A DNA stretch of 64,000 bases from Trebonia sp963737285. GTDB taxonomy: Bacteria; Actinomycetota; Actinomycetes; Streptosporangiales; Streptosporangiaceae. The stretch lies in assembly GCA_963737285.1 (NCBI GenBank), contig CAVTRT010000002.1, positions 558,001-622,000 of the forward strand, read 5' to 3'. How positions within the stretch are numbered: the stretch's first letter is position 1; the number at the start of each line of letters is the position of its first letter. The notes under the pieces are model-generated. The model was not told the origin of the DNA. It made no database searches and saw only the letters and a program-made list of their open reading frames with translations. Shown piece after piece: positions 44,743 to 53,778 of the stretch. The translations under genes were made by a program, and so were the position numbers.

Positions 44743-46100
44743 CTAGCGGTCGACTTGCAATGACTGTAGGCGACTGGACAGGAACGAGCGCTCCGTGTCG
44801 TTGCCCGCGAGGGTGATCGCTGCCTCGTACGCCGCTGCCGCCTCCGGGGCGCGGCCCAGCCGTCGCAAGAGTTCAGCGCGGGTCGCGTGATATAGGTGGT
44901 ACTCAGCGAGGCCCGCAGACGTGCCACTCCCGTGACCCGCCGACGGAGCCGCACCGCTCACATCCGCACCGCTCACATCCGCACCGCCCACATCCGCACC
45001 GCTCACATCCGCACCGCCCAGCTCGTCGACTAGGCGCAGGGCCTCGGCGGGCCCGGACAACTCGGCGACCGCCACCGCCCGGTTCAGCGCGACTATGGGG
45101 GTCGCCATCATGGCGAGCAGTTGGTCGTACAGCGCGACGACCTGCCCCCAGTTCGTCTCCGCCGCCGACGGCGCGGCATCGTGGGTAGCGGCGATCGCCG
45201 CTTGCAGCTGGTAGGCCCGGGCTGGTTGCGGCGGACTAGCGCCCGAACGATCCCGTGTCCTTCCGCCACCATCTCCCCGTCCCACAACGAGCGGTCCTGG
45301 TCGGCGAGGCGGACCAGGACCCCAGACGGGCCGGTCCGCGCGGGCCGCCGGGCCTCGATGAGCAGCAGTAGTGCGAGCAGCCCCAGGACCTCGGGCTCGT
45401 CTGGCATCAACGCCGTCAGCAGCCTGGCTAGGCGGATCGCCTCCGCGCACAGGTCTACCCGCACTAGGCCGGCCCCGGACGACGCGCAGTAGCCTTCGTT
45501 GAACACCAGGTAGATGACCGCCAGGACGAACGGCAGCCGGTCCGGCAGCTCCTCGTCGCGCGGCACCCGGTAGGGGATGCCCGCGTCGCGGATCTTCTTC
45601 TTTGCCCGGACGAGGCGCTGGCCGACCGTCGGCTCGGAGACAAGGAACGCGCGGGCGATCTCCTGCACTTGCAGCCCGGCGATCAGCCGCAACGTGAGCG
45701 CGATCCGGGCCTCGGGAGCCAGCGCCGGATGGCAGCACGTGAAGATCAGCCGCAACTGGTCGTCGCGCACCGGTCCCACCTCCGTCAGGTCCGGATCTGG
45801 CTCGCCACGCAGGAGCAGCATCGAGTGCGCCTCCTGCTCGCGGCCGTGACGAGAGGACTCGCGGCGCAGCCTGTCGAGTCCCTTGTTTCGCGCGGTGGTG
45901 ACGATCCAGCCGCCGGGATTGGGCGGGACCCCGTTGCGCGGCCAGCGGTCGGCGGCCACGGCGAATGCCTCCTGGACCGCCTCTTCGGCGAGGTCGATGT
46001 CGCCGAAGAAGCGGGCAAGGGCTGCCACTGCGATCCCGGCGGTCTCCCGGAACGCCCGCTCGGCCGGGTCGGCCGGGTCGGCCGGGTCGGGCGCGGCCAC
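44743..46100 (-). pseudogene. ECF42-type sigma factor, one frameshift
   Basis: An ECF42-like sigma factor: region 2 (FFGDIDLAEEAVQEAFAVAADRW, PGGWIVTTARNKGLDRLRRES), region 4 (RLIAGLQVQEIARAFLVSEPTVGQRLVRAKKKI) and the DUF6596/TPR-like extension (FVLAVIYLVFNEGYCASSG). The frame breaks at about 45232 in the expected RNQPGPYQLQAAI motif; adding one base restores it, giving about 450 residues with a stop at 44743. The C-terminal part carries a repeat GGADVSGADVGGADVSGADVSG not usual in the group. GTG 46100 directly follows the TAA of the DGPF gene. ECF42 factors have no anti-sigma and are thought to depend on this extension and the DGPF partner. Confidence 0.82.
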
Positions 46101-46457
46101 TTAGCCGACGGGGATGTCCTGGAACGGGCGGACCTCGACCGGCCACCCGCAGGCCTGCGAGCCCTTGGTCGCGAGCTCCAGTGCGGCGTCCAGGTCCGCG
46201 GCTTGCACGACCCAGAAGCCGCCGATCTGTTCCTTCGTCTCCGCGAACGGCCCGTCGGTGATGACGACCTTGCCGCCGCCCTGGGCGCGCACGACGGTCG
46301 TGTCGGCGACCGGGTGCAGACCGCCGGCGAACACGAACGCTCCGGTCTCCATCAGCTCACGGTTGAACGCGTCGACGGCTTTGAACGATGCCTGCATCTG
46401 CTCATCGCTCATCGGCGCGGACTCGTCGCTGTACACACCGAGCAGGTATTGCTTCAT
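46101..46457 (-). CDS. YCII-related DGPF-domain protein
   Basis: A 118-residue YCII-fold protein with the signature DGPFAETKEQIGGFWVV (residues 69-85), normal for the DGPF group, members of which are nearly always beside an ECF42 sigma factor as here. No base separates its TAA from the sigma GTG, so they are translated from one transcript. DGPF proteins are proposed to sense a metabolite and influence the sigma factor. The N-terminus (MKQYLLGVYSDESAPMSDEQ) is complete. Confidence 0.92.
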   Translation of the reverse strand: MKQYLLGVYSDESAPMSDEQMQASFKAVDAFNRELMETGAFVFAGGLHPVADTTVVRAQGGGKVVITDGPFAETKEQIGGFWVVQAADLDAALELATKGSQACGWPVEVRPFQDIPVG

Positions 46458-46628
46458 GGTGGTCGTTCCCTCCGTGACGGCCGGCCCGTTGCCAGCCTCT
46501 CACAGGTTCACGAGCGAAGGTCTCCAGAATCGACAGGGTCGCGGAGATTCTCGAGAACAGCCCCGCGGCGATTTCGAGGCCAAGTCCGAGGCCGCCGCGC
46601 CGCTCCTGCAGAAGGACGTCAGCCGGGC

Positions 46629-47666
46629 CTAGGCGCCGTCACTGGGCTGCGCCATCTTCGCTCGAAGGTATGTCTCGACGTCCGCCACGTCGGCAGGGAC
46701 GGTGATGATGGGGAGCTGCGGCCTCTTGATGCCTTCGCTGATCGCATTCCGGATGTTGGCGGCGAACTGTGGCCACATGGGCTTGATGTCTTTGGGCAGG
46801 AAGTGAAACAGGTGGACACCGGCCCCCTCGATCCTGTTGTGCCGGGCCGTGGTCGCCGAGTAGTCCTGGGCACCCATGTGGTACTGGCGCGAGTCCACCT
46901 CGGCTCCGACTCCGGCACGCGGCCACCACACATCGACCATGCCGAGGAACGTGCCGTCGCCCAGGTAGAGCCGCGGGTTGTACATGGGCGTCGGCAGGTC
47001 AGTGCGGTCGATGAGGAACTTAAGGTCCCGTTCTGCCTCCGATCGGATGCCCCCACCGAGTTCGGCGAGTGCTGCGCGGAACAGCCGGGACCCGGCCGCA
47101 GGACCTGCCTTCAGTTCCGCGATGAGGTCATCCAGTGTGCAGTCCCTTCCCTTCTGCACCGCCTCGCAGACCACGGCGCGCGCGTGTTCGGCACGCAGCA
47201 TCGCCCTGGCCGCGTCGCCGACGGCGCGGGGCAGCGGCGCGAACTTGATGAGGCTCGTCGAAAATGTGCTTTCGGGCATCCGCCAGGTCCGCAGGATCTG
47301 CACGTAGTCGCGGCTACCGACGCGTACCTCTTGGGGCACGAGGACCTGAACCTCATTGAGGCCAGGGCAGGTCAGCCGGTGACGCCTGACGGCGGCGGCC
47401 CCGGTCAGGACAGCGGCCTTCCCCGCGTAGAGGAGGGCAGCCATCTGCCGCTGGTCATCAGTCACCACTCCAGTCGTGGTTATGTACACGCCCGGCAGGA
47501 TCTTCTGCCACGGACCGCCGGACCTGAGCCGGTACCGAATGGCCGCGTCGGTAAAGCGGTACTCAATAGCCTGGCTTCGCGACAGGACGTTGTACTGCTT
47601 GTCCAGCAGCTCGCCAAGCACCAAGGAGGCTTGCGGGTCGCCAGCATTTTGTTGGTTATCAGTCAT
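46629..47666 (-). CDS. AbiEi-like winged helix plus DUF559 nuclease-like protein
   Basis: A 345-residue protein. The N-terminal domain (LLDKQYNVLSRSQAIEYRFTD, IRYRLRSGGPWQKILPGVYIT) is the winged-helix AbiEi-type antitoxin fold. A middle helical part precedes a C-terminal DUF559/Vsr-like nuclease-related core (RSEAERDLKFLIDRTDLPTP, LGMVDVWWPRAGVGAEVDSR) with the PD-(D/E)XK-like D...E.D pattern. ATG 47666 is chosen because a 20-bp inverted repeat lies directly upstream; ATG 47696 is an in-frame alternative. No AbiEii toxin gene is adjacent, so this type is probably a stand-alone regulator or nuclease. Confidence 0.72.
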   Translation of the reverse strand: MTDNQQNAGDPQASLVLGELLDKQYNVLSRSQAIEYRFTDAAIRYRLRSGGPWQKILPGVYITTTGVVTDDQRQMAALLYAGKAAVLTGAAAVRRHRLTCPGLNEVQVLVPQEVRVGSRDYVQILRTWRMPESTFSTSLIKFAPLPRAVGDAARAMLRAEHARAVVCEAVQKGRDCTLDDLIAELKAGPAAGSRLFRAALAELGGGIRSEAERDLKFLIDRTDLPTPMYNPRLYLGDGTFLGMVDVWWPRAGVGAEVDSRQYHMGAQDYSATTARHNRIEGAGVHLFHFLPKDIKPMWPQFAANIRNAISEGIKRPQLPIITVPADVADVETYLRAKMAQPSDGA

Positions 47667-47675
47667 GCCAGACAC

Positions 47676-47695
47676 TGTGACACCAGGGTGTGACA
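47676..47695. promoter_or_regulatory. Inverted repeat before the AbiEi-DUF559 gene
   Basis: TGTGACACC (47676-47684) and GGTGTGACA (47687-47695) form a 9-bp inverted repeat with one mismatch and a 2-nt spacer, ending 10 bp before ATG 47666. It could be the operator for the encoded winged-helix domain. Confidence 0.45.
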
Positions 47696-47713
47696 TTGGA
47701 GCGTTTCACCAGG

Positions 47714-48532
47714 TCAGGTAGGTGCGGACGGAGCGAGGGGCAAGTTGATGGCGCGTGCGGCGAGCAGGCCGGCCGCGTGCAGGCGGGCATGGTGATCCGG
47801 GGCTTCCCCCTGCGCTAGGCCGTCCGCCTGCCATCCCGCTCGCGTGAGCAGGGCCTCCGCTTCCTGACGCTCCAGAACGCTCTCAACCGGCTCTCCCAGC
47901 GCAGCCACCCTGGCACGGAACCCGGCCCGCGTGTCCTTGCCACGTGCGTCGCAGGTGAGGGACACGCTGATGGCGAGCAGGCTGCCGGGCACGGTGACGG
48001 AGCGGAACTGGGTCAAGACAGACTCGTTGACCTCTTTAGTCAGGTAGACCGCGATGCCCTCGTAGAGGAACAGCGCCGGCTGGCTCGCGTCCAGGCCTGC
48101 CTCCAGCAGCCACCCGGCGACGGGATCGCTGGTGAAGTCGGCCGCGATGTACCGGACATGGCTGGTGTCGATGCCGAGCCGTGCGATGCGCTCGCGCTTG
48201 TCGGCCTGCGTGGCGGGGTGGTCGACCTCGAACCAGCGAACGCCCGGCTTGGCGTACCGCAGCGAGCGCCCGTCGTAGCCGGCCGCGCCGACGACGACCT
48301 GCTCGATGCCATGGCCGAGGGCGCCGACGACCACACGGTCGAAGAACGCCGTCCGAGCCCTGATGTAGCCGTGCATCCGGCCCTCGCTCGGCACCAGGCC
48401 AGCGGCTACGTCGGCCGACAGCGCGAGGTCCGCCTCCGGGGCACCGTAGTCCGCGGGCACCCGAGCAAAGCCCAGCCGCCGCGCGGCCACGCTCCGCGCC
48501 GTGTGCGACGCGACACCATCCTTCATGACCAT
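47714..48532 (-). CDS. TIGR00027-type SAM-dependent methyltransferase
   Basis: A 272-residue protein of the TIGR00027/leucine carboxyl methyltransferase-like group, large in actinobacteria. It has GIEQVVVGAAGYDGRSLRYAKPG (SAM loop with the usual GxGxD changed to GAAGYD), VRWFEVDHPATQADKRERI, ARLGI..SHVRYIAADF and PALFLYEGIAVYLTKEVNES. Typical members methylate small molecules or mycolate-related lipids; the substrate is not predictable. ATG 48532 or 48526 starts it, and an AGGG stretch at short spacing favours the second. The gene lies 97 bp after the probable LexA-like site on the opposite strand. Confidence 0.82.
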   Translation of the reverse strand: MVMKDGVASHTARSVAARRLGFARVPADYGAPEADLALSADVAAGLVPSEGRMHGYIRARTAFFDRVVVGALGHGIEQVVVGAAGYDGRSLRYAKPGVRWFEVDHPATQADKRERIARLGIDTSHVRYIAADFTSDPVAGWLLEAGLDASQPALFLYEGIAVYLTKEVNESVLTQFRSVTVPGSLLAISVSLTCDARGKDTRAGFRARVAALGEPVESVLERQEAEALLTRAGWQADGLAQGEAPDHHARLHAAGLLAARAINLPLAPSAPT

Positions 48533-48628
48533 AACCCTAGTGCGGCCGGCACTCGGGTAAGCTATCCGGCGCACAGCAGGACCGCGTCAGAGACCTGTTC
48601 CCCCATAAAGTGGATTCTTCGCTTGATT

Positions 48629-48646
48629 ACGAACATTCGTTTGACA
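48629..48646 (+). promoter_or_regulatory. LexA-like box overlapping a -35 hexamer
   Basis: ACGAACATTCGTTTGA (48629-48644) matches the actinobacterial SOS box TCGAAC-N4-GTTCGA at 10 of 12 defined positions. It overlaps a perfect TTGACA (48641-48646) about 65 bp before the hypothetical gene at 48711. A convincing -10 is not visible at the best spacing, so the promoter is tentative. Confidence 0.5.
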
Positions 48647-48710
48647 TCAAGCCAGGTTTCGTGCAGTCTATTGTGAAGTAAGATTTCGGTGCGCGGGAAA
48701 GGGTCGAGAC

Positions 48711-49301
48711 GTGGGTCAGAAGACTGTTCGATTTAGCGATCTGAGCGGCCAGCTTATCATCCAGGACGACGCGCTGGCGCGTATCGTGATTCACGAGCAC
48801 CCCGAGCTTGGCGACGGCCCGGTCGAGATCGAGGTGCTCGCCGACGAGGCGAAGGTCATCGAGAAGGCGGCGCTGCGCGTCGCGCTGGTCGACATCTACC
48901 TGCCCGGCGAGGATGCGCCCCGCCGGGTCGCCATGGACGCTGCCGCGTTTGACCAGCTCGCTACCGAGCGCACCATGGCGGAACTGCTGATCCAGGCACC
49001 GCGGGCACGGGCCACCAAGCGTGCGTCCTCCCGCGCGGCCACCGGCGCGAGCGCGGGCGCGTCCGGGAGCCGTGGCGACCGCGACTATGCCACGCTGGAG
49101 CACGCGGGCAAGCCGCACCGCGGCAAGACCACCGACGAGGAGAAGGCCCTCGTTCGCGAGCACTTGGACGAGATCAACGATCGCCTGGCCGCCGAGGGCC
49201 TGCGGACGATCAGCCTCGACGACTCCGAGCATGTCGAGCGGTACGGCCTGGAGGAACTCGCCGCCGAGCGCGGCTGCGCCCATCTGGCGGCGGATGGTTA
49301 A
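48711..49301 (+). CDS. Conserved actinobacterial protein, function unknown
   Basis: A 196-residue protein. The N-terminal half (QKTVRFSDLSGQLIIQDDAL, RIVIHEHPELGDGPVEIEVL, VDIYLPGEDAPRRVAMDAAAF) is a small alpha/beta domain. A Ser/Ala/Gly linker leads to a C-terminal acidic helical part (DYATLEHAGKPHRGKTTDEE, EHLDEINDRLAAEGLRTISL). I have seen this two-part pattern in other actinobacteria but no function is assigned. GTG 48711 is the start. The gene may be DNA-damage inducible if the LexA-like site upstream is real. Confidence 0.7.
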   Translation: MGQKTVRFSDLSGQLIIQDDALARIVIHEHPELGDGPVEIEVLADEAKVIEKAALRVALVDIYLPGEDAPRRVAMDAAAFDQLATERTMAELLIQAPRARATKRASSRAATGASAGASGSRGDRDYATLEHAGKPHRGKTTDEEKALVREHLDEINDRLAAEGLRTISLDDSEHVERYGLEELAAERGCAHLAADG

Positions 49302-49332
49302 ATTAGCCACTCGATCCCTTACATTTTTGTCC

Positions 49333-50085
49333 ATGGCGGACGAGCGCGGTACTTTCCAGGGGGCCGACCCCCCGCATCCCCCGGCAAGCGCAGAAGTGGC
49401 GAAGGCACCGGGTTCGGCGGCGCTTGGTCCCGGGGCGCTGGAGCCTGGGGGCCTGCGGGCATCGCATGCCGACCGGGACCACGTGGTGGAGCAACTGAGG
49501 GTCGCGGCGGGCGACGGGCGGCTATCGGGCGAGGAGCTAGACCAGCGGCTTGAGCTGGCACTCAGCGCTCGGACATATGCCGACCTGGTACCGCTGACCG
49601 CGGACCTCCCGGCTGTCCCCGATGCCGTCCACTCGGCGGCGCTGTCACCGGCCGCCGGGGCACAGCTCGCCAGTCGGCCCGCGCCCAAGGACCTGGTGAA
49701 GATCGACTGCGGCAGCGGGCACGCCCGGCGAGATGGCCAGTGGGTGGTGCCGCGCCGCCTGGAGATCAAGGTAACCAGCGGGCACGTGGTGCTCGACTTC
49801 ACCAAGGCCATCATCTCCGAGCCGGTCCTGGAACTGGCCGCCGAGGTCAGGAGCGGGCACCTGCGGATCGTCACCCGCCCGGGTATCGTCGTGGACGCCG
49901 GCGAGATGTCGGTGCGCAGCGGGCACGTAAGCGTCCGCACCCCGTGGGAGAGCCATGTGCCCGTTGAGCTGCACATCGACGTGACGGGCAGCGTTCGCAG
50001 CGGGCACCTGTCGGCTCGGCCGCCGAGACGGTCGTTGTGGCAGTGGCTTCGCCGCGCTCCTCGCCCGTACGCGATCACCGCGTAG
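49333..50085 (+). CDS. DUF1707 protein with SGH-repeat beta domain
   Basis: A 250-residue cytoplasmic protein. A DUF1707 (SHOCT-like) module is at about residues 43-95 (ASHADRDHVVEQLRVAAGDG, RLSGEELDQRLELALSARTY). The C-terminal half carries five evenly spaced SGH motifs (CGSGHARR, TSGHVVLDF, RSGHLRIV, RSGHVSVR, RSGHLSAR) suggestive of a right-handed beta-helix or DUF4097-like ladder. No membrane segment is present, although the basic end (RSLWQWLRRAPRP) could touch the membrane. ATG 49333 begins 31 bp after the previous stop, so the two genes may be co-transcribed. DUF1707 proteins are often linked to stress and envelope regulation. Confidence 0.78.
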   Translation: MADERGTFQGADPPHPPASAEVAKAPGSAALGPGALEPGGLRASHADRDHVVEQLRVAAGDGRLSGEELDQRLELALSARTYADLVPLTADLPAVPDAVHSAALSPAAGAQLASRPAPKDLVKIDCGSGHARRDGQWVVPRRLEIKVTSGHVVLDFTKAIISEPVLELAAEVRSGHLRIVTRPGIVVDAGEMSVRSGHVSVRTPWESHVPVELHIDVTGSVRSGHLSARPPRRSLWQWLRRAPRPYAITA

Positions 50086-50101
50086 GCGGCTCGCAGGCGC
50101 T

Positions 50102-51589
50102 CTACCTGCCCACCGACTGCCCGGATCGTTGCGCAACCGGGCGCACGGCTCCCGGGACCCCGATGGCCGCCCGCGTGATCGCGCGTTCCGCGAGGCGTGT
50201 GGTCAGCGCCATCGTGGCCAGGCCCGCCAGGACCGCCAGGCCGATCAGTATGTAGGCGTTGCCGGCCAGCAACTGCAGGCCTCGCCAGTGGTACTCAAGG
50301 AACCATGGCTGGTCGCCGTGCTGGACGTAGTACCAGACGGGGCTGCTCGGCGCGGCCCACAGCAGCCCGGTGGTGAAGTTGCCCGGCCCGCTGGTCGTGA
50401 CGCTCCACAGCCCGCCGGGCCAGGGGAACGTCACGAGCGCCAGCACCAGCACCACCGTCAGGCAGCCGGCGGCGGCGCGGTGATGCCCGCATTTGAGTAG
50501 CCGTGCCGCGTAGTGCCCGGCCGTCATCATGCCCGGCACCACCCACACCCAGTGGTGGTCCCAGCTGATCGGCGAGTCGAGCAGGCCGACGGTAGCGGTC
50601 GAAAGGATGCCGAGCATGGTGTGCCCGGCTCGGCTGAGTTGGGCGGCACTCGCCAGCCCGGCGACAGTGACGACGACCACGGCGCAGATCCACAATGGGG
50701 TCGCCGCGCTGATGCTGCCGCAAAGCCGGATGCTCAGCCCGTACAGCGACTGGTTTCCGCCCCAGCCGGCGAACCCGGTCCGGCCGCCCTGGAAGAAAAG
50801 GCCCCTCAGCCACCAGTCGAAGGAGTCCGCGGGCAGCGCCAAGAAGCCGACCGCCACGGTCGCCACGAACCCTGCTCCCGCGAGCGCGGCCTCCCGCAGG
50901 CGTCGGGTGAGCAGCAGGTAGGGGATGAAGATTAGCGGCGTCAGCTTGATCCCAGCGGCGATTCCAGTGGCCAGCCCAGTCAGGTGGCCGTCCCCCCGTA
51001 CGGCCGGGGCCCTGGTGAGGTCCCGCAGGATCACGGCCATCAAGATCAGGTTGATCTGCCCGAGGTACATCGTGCGGAACACCGGTTCTGTCGCCAGGCC
51101 GGCCGCCATGCCCGCCATCGCGGCGCCGGCTCGTGCCCGCCTGCTGGTGTAGCCGAGCCTGGCCACGGTGAACCACGCGGCAGCCCCGAGGGCGGCGAGG
51201 TTGATGGCCTCCGATAGCCGGGGCATGACCGACCAGGGCAGGAAGGAGACGACGCCGAAAGCCGCGGCGGCGAACGGCGTGTAGGTGAACTTCAGCCCGG
51301 TGGGACTCATCCAGTCATACAGCGGGCTAGCCAGTCGCGCGTTGTAGGCCAACCCGCCGTGCCGCGCGATCAGCCCGCCGTCCCAGTACACCCTCAGGTC
51401 CGCCGGGTACAAGGTCTCCCCGGCTGGATGATCCGCCGCGTACACGCCCCACAGGGCAAGGACGAGGACGAGCGCCCCGCCGCCAAGGATCGCTGCACGC
51501 AGCCCGCGGCGATTTTCCTTGCCGAACGAAATCGTCCCCCGGCTCCCAGCAACGAATCTCACGCGACGAACATTACTCGCTGCGTTCAT
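50102..51589 (-). CDS. GT87-family membrane mannosyltransferase
   Basis: A 495-residue polytopic protein (about 10-12 membrane helices) of the GT-C superfamily, GT87 (DUF2029), typified by mycobacterial alpha-mannosyltransferases that use polyprenol-phosphate-mannose on the outer face of the membrane. The expected acidic loop after the first helix is present (LYPADLRVYWDGGLIARHGG, probable catalytic Asp). Other conserved parts are FTYTPFAAAAF and PISWDHHWVWVVPG. Lipoglycan or glycolipid synthesis is inferred. The ATG at 51589 has 10 bp of the AT-rich intergenic gap upstream; no neighbour is clearly linked. Confidence 0.82.
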   Translation of the reverse strand: MNAASNVRRVRFVAGSRGTISFGKENRRGLRAAILGGGALVLVLALWGVYAADHPAGETLYPADLRVYWDGGLIARHGGLAYNARLASPLYDWMSPTGLKFTYTPFAAAAFGVVSFLPWSVMPRLSEAINLAALGAAAWFTVARLGYTSRRARAGAAMAGMAAGLATEPVFRTMYLGQINLILMAVILRDLTRAPAVRGDGHLTGLATGIAAGIKLTPLIFIPYLLLTRRLREAALAGAGFVATVAVGFLALPADSFDWWLRGLFFQGGRTGFAGWGGNQSLYGLSIRLCGSISAATPLWICAVVVVTVAGLASAAQLSRAGHTMLGILSTATVGLLDSPISWDHHWVWVVPGMMTAGHYAARLLKCGHHRAAAGCLTVVLVLALVTFPWPGGLWSVTTSGPGNFTTGLLWAAPSSPVWYYVQHGDQPWFLEYHWRGLQLLAGNAYILIGLAVLAGLATMALTTRLAERAITRAAIGVPGAVRPVAQRSGQSVGR

Positions 51590-51677
51590 CTAGCTGCTAT
51601 ATGTTACTAGATGGTGCTGGTGCGTTCGGATTCGAGGGGAACTTCGCACGATCGGGGAACTGCGCCGGGCCGGAAGT

Positions 51678-52289
51678 TCAGCTCAGGAAGCCCGCGTACC
51701 AGGCGGGAAACTCCGTCAGTGCCCCGAGGACCACCCCGGCGCCGGCGCCGCTCAGCTCATCGACGCGGAACGAGCCGGTGGCGACGCCGACCCCGAACGC
51801 GGCCGCCTGGACGGCCGCGCGCATGTCAGCCGGGGTATCACCCACATACGCGGCGGCCTTCAGCGCTGTTAGCACGTCGCCCTTCTCTGGCCCGTGCAGT
51901 CCGCCGAATATCTCGTCGGCCTCCAGTCCCAGGGCGTCGAGGGTATACCGGACAGTCGGCTCGAACTTGGCGCTGATCACCACGGCCCGTGTCCCGGTCG
52001 CGCGCACCGCCGCGAGAGCTTCCGGGGCGCCGGGCAGGACGCTGGTCAGCGGCCCGGCGAGCAACGGGTAGTGCTTGCGGTAGACAGCGACGGCGGATTC
52101 GACCTTGTCGGCAGGGAACCAGTGCGCGAGCTCGACCTCCAGCTTGATGCCGAGCCTGCTGTCCACCCCGACGGGATCGATGGCGACGCCGGTCTCGGCC
52201 GCGACGGCGGCAAACGACGCCAGGATCGCCCGCCGCGAGTCAATGAGCGTCATGTCCAGATCAAACCCGACGACGCCCAGGCCGCCCAT
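51678..52289 (-). CDS. HAD-superfamily phosphatase (phosphoglycolate type)
   Basis: A 203-residue HAD-like hydrolase: motif I FDLDMTLID (nucleophile Asp10, acid Asp12), motif II VVISAK, a helical cap (about 20-80) and motif IV YVGDTPADM. It lacks any secretion signal. ATG 52289 fits; the longer open frame upstream is antisense-like. It starts 9 bp after the MFS transporter stop, so the two form an operon. Phosphoglycolate- or sugar-phosphate-type small substrates are usual for this clade. Its exact substrate is unknown. Confidence 0.85.
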   Translation of the reverse strand: MGGLGVVGFDLDMTLIDSRRAILASFAAVAAETGVAIDPVGVDSRLGIKLEVELAHWFPADKVESAVAVYRKHYPLLAGPLTSVLPGAPEALAAVRATGTRAVVISAKFEPTVRYTLDALGLEADEIFGGLHGPEKGDVLTALKAAAYVGDTPADMRAAVQAAAFGVGVATGSFRVDELSGAGAGVVLGALTEFPAWYAGFLS

Positions 52290-52297
52290 CGTCACGC

Positions 52298-53560
52298 CTA
52301 ACTCACTTGTCCTTCCAGCTCCAGCGTCACAGGACGGGCGGCGAGCAGGCCGGAGACGAGAAGCAGCACGGTGAGGCCGAGCAGCACCACGACAGGCGGG
52401 TTCCAGCTTCCGGTTGCCGAGTGCACTAGGCCGACCTCTAGCGGGCCGGTGCTGGCGAACAGGTAGCCAGCGGCCTGGGCCATCGCCGACAGGGAGGCGG
52501 CGGTGGCCGGGTCCGGAGCGCGGGCCATCGTGAAGTAGATGGCCACGCCCAGGGCGGCGTTCTGGGCCGCGCCAAGGATGAGCACCCACACGATGGCCGA
52601 GCCGACCGGTGCCCACAAAGCGCCAGCGGTACCGACCGCGATGCCGATGACGATCGGGATGACAAGGGCGTGCTGGCTGCGCATCCGCTGCGCCAGCACG
52701 GGAGCGACCAGTGCGAGCGCGAGGTTGCCAATCCCCAGCACGCCAAGCAGGTCGCCGGCACCGGTGGCGGATACGCCGCGGTCCCGGAAGATCGTTGGCA
52801 GCCACGAGAAGGTGGCGTAGTACAGCAGGCTCTGGGTCCCCATGAAGAGAGTCACCTGCCACGCCAGCCCCTGCCGCCACAGCCCACCCAACAGCTCGCG
52901 CCGCTGTGTCGCGGCCCCCGTGTTATTAGGTACCCCGCCTCCACTGGGTCCACTGGCGCCGCTAGCTCGCAGTTGGGGCAGCCAGAGGAAGGCCCCGATG
53001 ACGGCTGGGACGGCGAGCCAGCCGAGGGTCACCAGGAGCGACCCCTTCGCGGCGTCGTAGAGCGGGACGCTGGCAAACGAGGCGATGATGGCGCCGACCG
53101 ACAGCGTGGTGATGTAGATGCCGACGAGAAACCCGGCCCGCTCCGGCCAGCGGCGCTTGATGAGGCTGCCGAGCAGCACGTTCATGATCGCGATCCCGGC
53201 GCAGGCGATGATCGTGCCGGGGAACAGCAGCGTCGCTGGGGCGACCGCGCGCAGCACCAGCCCCGCGATGAGGGCACCGATGGCGAGCATCAGCGTGCGT
53301 TCCTCGCCGAGCCTCCTGCCGAGCGGCACGGCGAACGCCGAGACGACACCGAAGCAGATGACCGGGGTGGCGGCCAGCAGCGAGACCTCGGTGTTCGACA
53401 GGTGCAGACGTGCCTGCAGTTCCGGGAAGACCGGGGGCAGGCTGGCGATCGCGCCCCGGAGGTTGAACCCAAGCGCCGCCACGCCGACGATCAGCAGCGT
53501 GCCCTCTAGCGACGAGCCCCGCCCAGCGCGCCGCGCAGTGCCCTGTCGCAATAGATTCAC
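52298..53560 (-). CDS. MFS transporter, CynX/NimT type
   Basis: A 420-residue major facilitator with 12 predicted helices. The first helix region (LLIVGVAALGFNLRGAIASLPPVFPEL) and the loop 2-3 motif (GRRLGEERTLML) are typical of the CynX/NimT cyanate-transporter-like family. A central cytoplasmic loop is short and Ser/Gly-rich. No metal- or drug-specific residues are identifiable, so the substrate is open. It is divergent from the HEXXH protein gene (100-bp gap) and co-transcribed with the HAD phosphatase gene. Confidence 0.85.
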   Translation of the reverse strand: MNLLRQGTARRAGRGSSLEGTLLIVGVAALGFNLRGAIASLPPVFPELQARLHLSNTEVSLLAATPVICFGVVSAFAVPLGRRLGEERTLMLAIGALIAGLVLRAVAPATLLFPGTIIACAGIAIMNVLLGSLIKRRWPERAGFLVGIYITTLSVGAIIASFASVPLYDAAKGSLLVTLGWLAVPAVIGAFLWLPQLRASGASGPSGGGVPNNTGAATQRRELLGGLWRQGLAWQVTLFMGTQSLLYYATFSWLPTIFRDRGVSATGAGDLLGVLGIGNLALALVAPVLAQRMRSQHALVIPIVIGIAVGTAGALWAPVGSAIVWVLILGAAQNAALGVAIYFTMARAPDPATAASLSAMAQAAGYLFASTGPLEVGLVHSATGSWNPPVVVLLGLTVLLLVSGLLAARPVTLELEGQVS

Positions 53561-53778
53561 AAGTCCCTAACCGTACCCGACGCACGCCAAACGACAAAGC
53601 ACAACATTCCGGACGGCCGGAACGTCCGGGCCTCGCTGCCAGGCGGCTACGGTGGGTGTTGTGGCATCCGTTTCCTCCCTGTCGGCAGGTGGCCGCCTGA
53701 CGCCCGCCCAGCGGCGGACGGTGGCGGCGATCGAGGCAGAAGCTCAAGCGACTGGAGCGATACGACGACGAGTCGCTG

